Assembly (NCBI GenBank): GCA_964414755.1
Contig: CAYPXH010000005.1
Coordinates: 1-62,738 of the forward strand
Reading direction: 5' to 3'
Length of the DNA stretch: 62,738 nucleotides
From: JAEUKQ01 sp964414755
GTDB taxonomy: Bacteria > Pseudomonadota > Alphaproteobacteria > JAEUKQ01
The notes beneath the pieces were generated by a model, which was given only the letters and a program-made list of their open reading frames with translations, had not been told where the DNA came from and did no database searches. A program made the position numbers and the translations under genes. Below, in pieces: positions 62,718 through 62,738 of the stretch. Within the stretch, counting starts at the first letter, position 1. The number at the start of each line of letters is the position of its first letter.

Positions 62718-62738
62718 ATGACAAAGTATATTTTTATA
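62718..62738 (+). CDS. pyrG: CTP synthase (partial, first seven codons)
   Basis: The last 21 bases encode MTKYIFI from an ATG 57 bp after secG. This matches the MTKYIFITGG start of CTP synthase, and pyrG is the expected neighbour of secG. The gene continues beyond the right edge. Confidence 0.7.

Noticed and set aside
1..62738. CRISPR arrays, insertion sequences, prophage, tRNA, rRNA or tmRNA genes
   Set aside because: None recognised on reading both strands; intergenic gaps are short and hold no tRNA-like cloverleaf or repeat-spacer pattern.

Overview
The window is an AT-rich, gene-dense stretch of a bacterial chromosome. Gene content and order point to an alphaproteobacterium. The run rpsB-tsf-pyrH-frr-uppS-cdsA-dxr-rseP-bamA-ompH-fabZ, the chain gltA/comEC/lexA, the divergent pair ppiD/tpiA followed by secG-pyrG, the series slt/smpB/folK/rpoZ/rsh/acpS/lepB/rnc/era/recO, a cysteine-free L31, DUF1192 and GatCAB are all typical of that class. 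No genus is assigned. Rhodospirillales-like or a derived, genome-reduced lineage is the best guess. No tRNA, rRNA, CRISPR array, insertion sequence or prophage was seen.

Layout. 1-1448: partial class III nucleotide cyclase with an AAA ATPase domain. 1581-4815: nadE and cysS. 4816-5536: an AT-rich gap holding a tiny gene for a secreted cysteine-pair peptide. 5537-13842: a polyamine locus (PuuC-like aldehyde dehydrogenase, N-carbamoylputrescine amidase, complete PotFGHI-type ABC importer, PuuA-like gamma-glutamylpolyamine synthetase). 14240-17489: gatCAB. 17508-21102: quinone oxidoreductase, DUF1192, a possible small RNA, Hsp20, L31, cytochrome c', DUF192. 21214-25042: leftward slt / hydrolase / threonine dehydratase operon. 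25195-34693: smpB-folK-rpoZ-rsh-acpS-lepB-rnc-era-recO, interrupted by a 5'-nucleotidase gene. 34690-38240: a DadA-like protein and parC. 38334-41530: a TRAP transporter. 41650-42399: bpt. 42676-53404: the large translation / isoprenoid / envelope operon from rpsB to fabZ. 53485-62738: gltA, comEC, lexA, a lipoprotein-like deacetylase, dps, ppiD, tpiA, secG and the first codons of pyrG.

The most striking feature is what is absent. Compared with the usual alphaproteobacterial order, lpxD, lpxA, lpxI and lpxB are missing around fabZ. The trpEGDC-moaC-moeA block is missing between ppiD and lexA, dapA between slt and smpB, and pdxJ between rsh and acpS. The flanking genes are intact and closely spaced. 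This suggests stepwise loss (or relocation) of lipid A, tryptophan, molybdopterin, lysine/DAP and PLP functions in a host-associated or nutrient-dependent lineage. Importers for polyamines and organic acids are retained.

Other points of interest are the secreted mini-peptide at 5019-5141, a structured rpsB leader with a perfect 21-bp palindrome upstream, a hairpin covering the tsf ribosome-binding site, a promoter/terminator-bounded candidate sRNA at 18774-18884, a LexA box before lexA, and a DadA-like protein with a broken FAD fingerprint. Nothing in the window clearly forms a wholly new multi-gene system.
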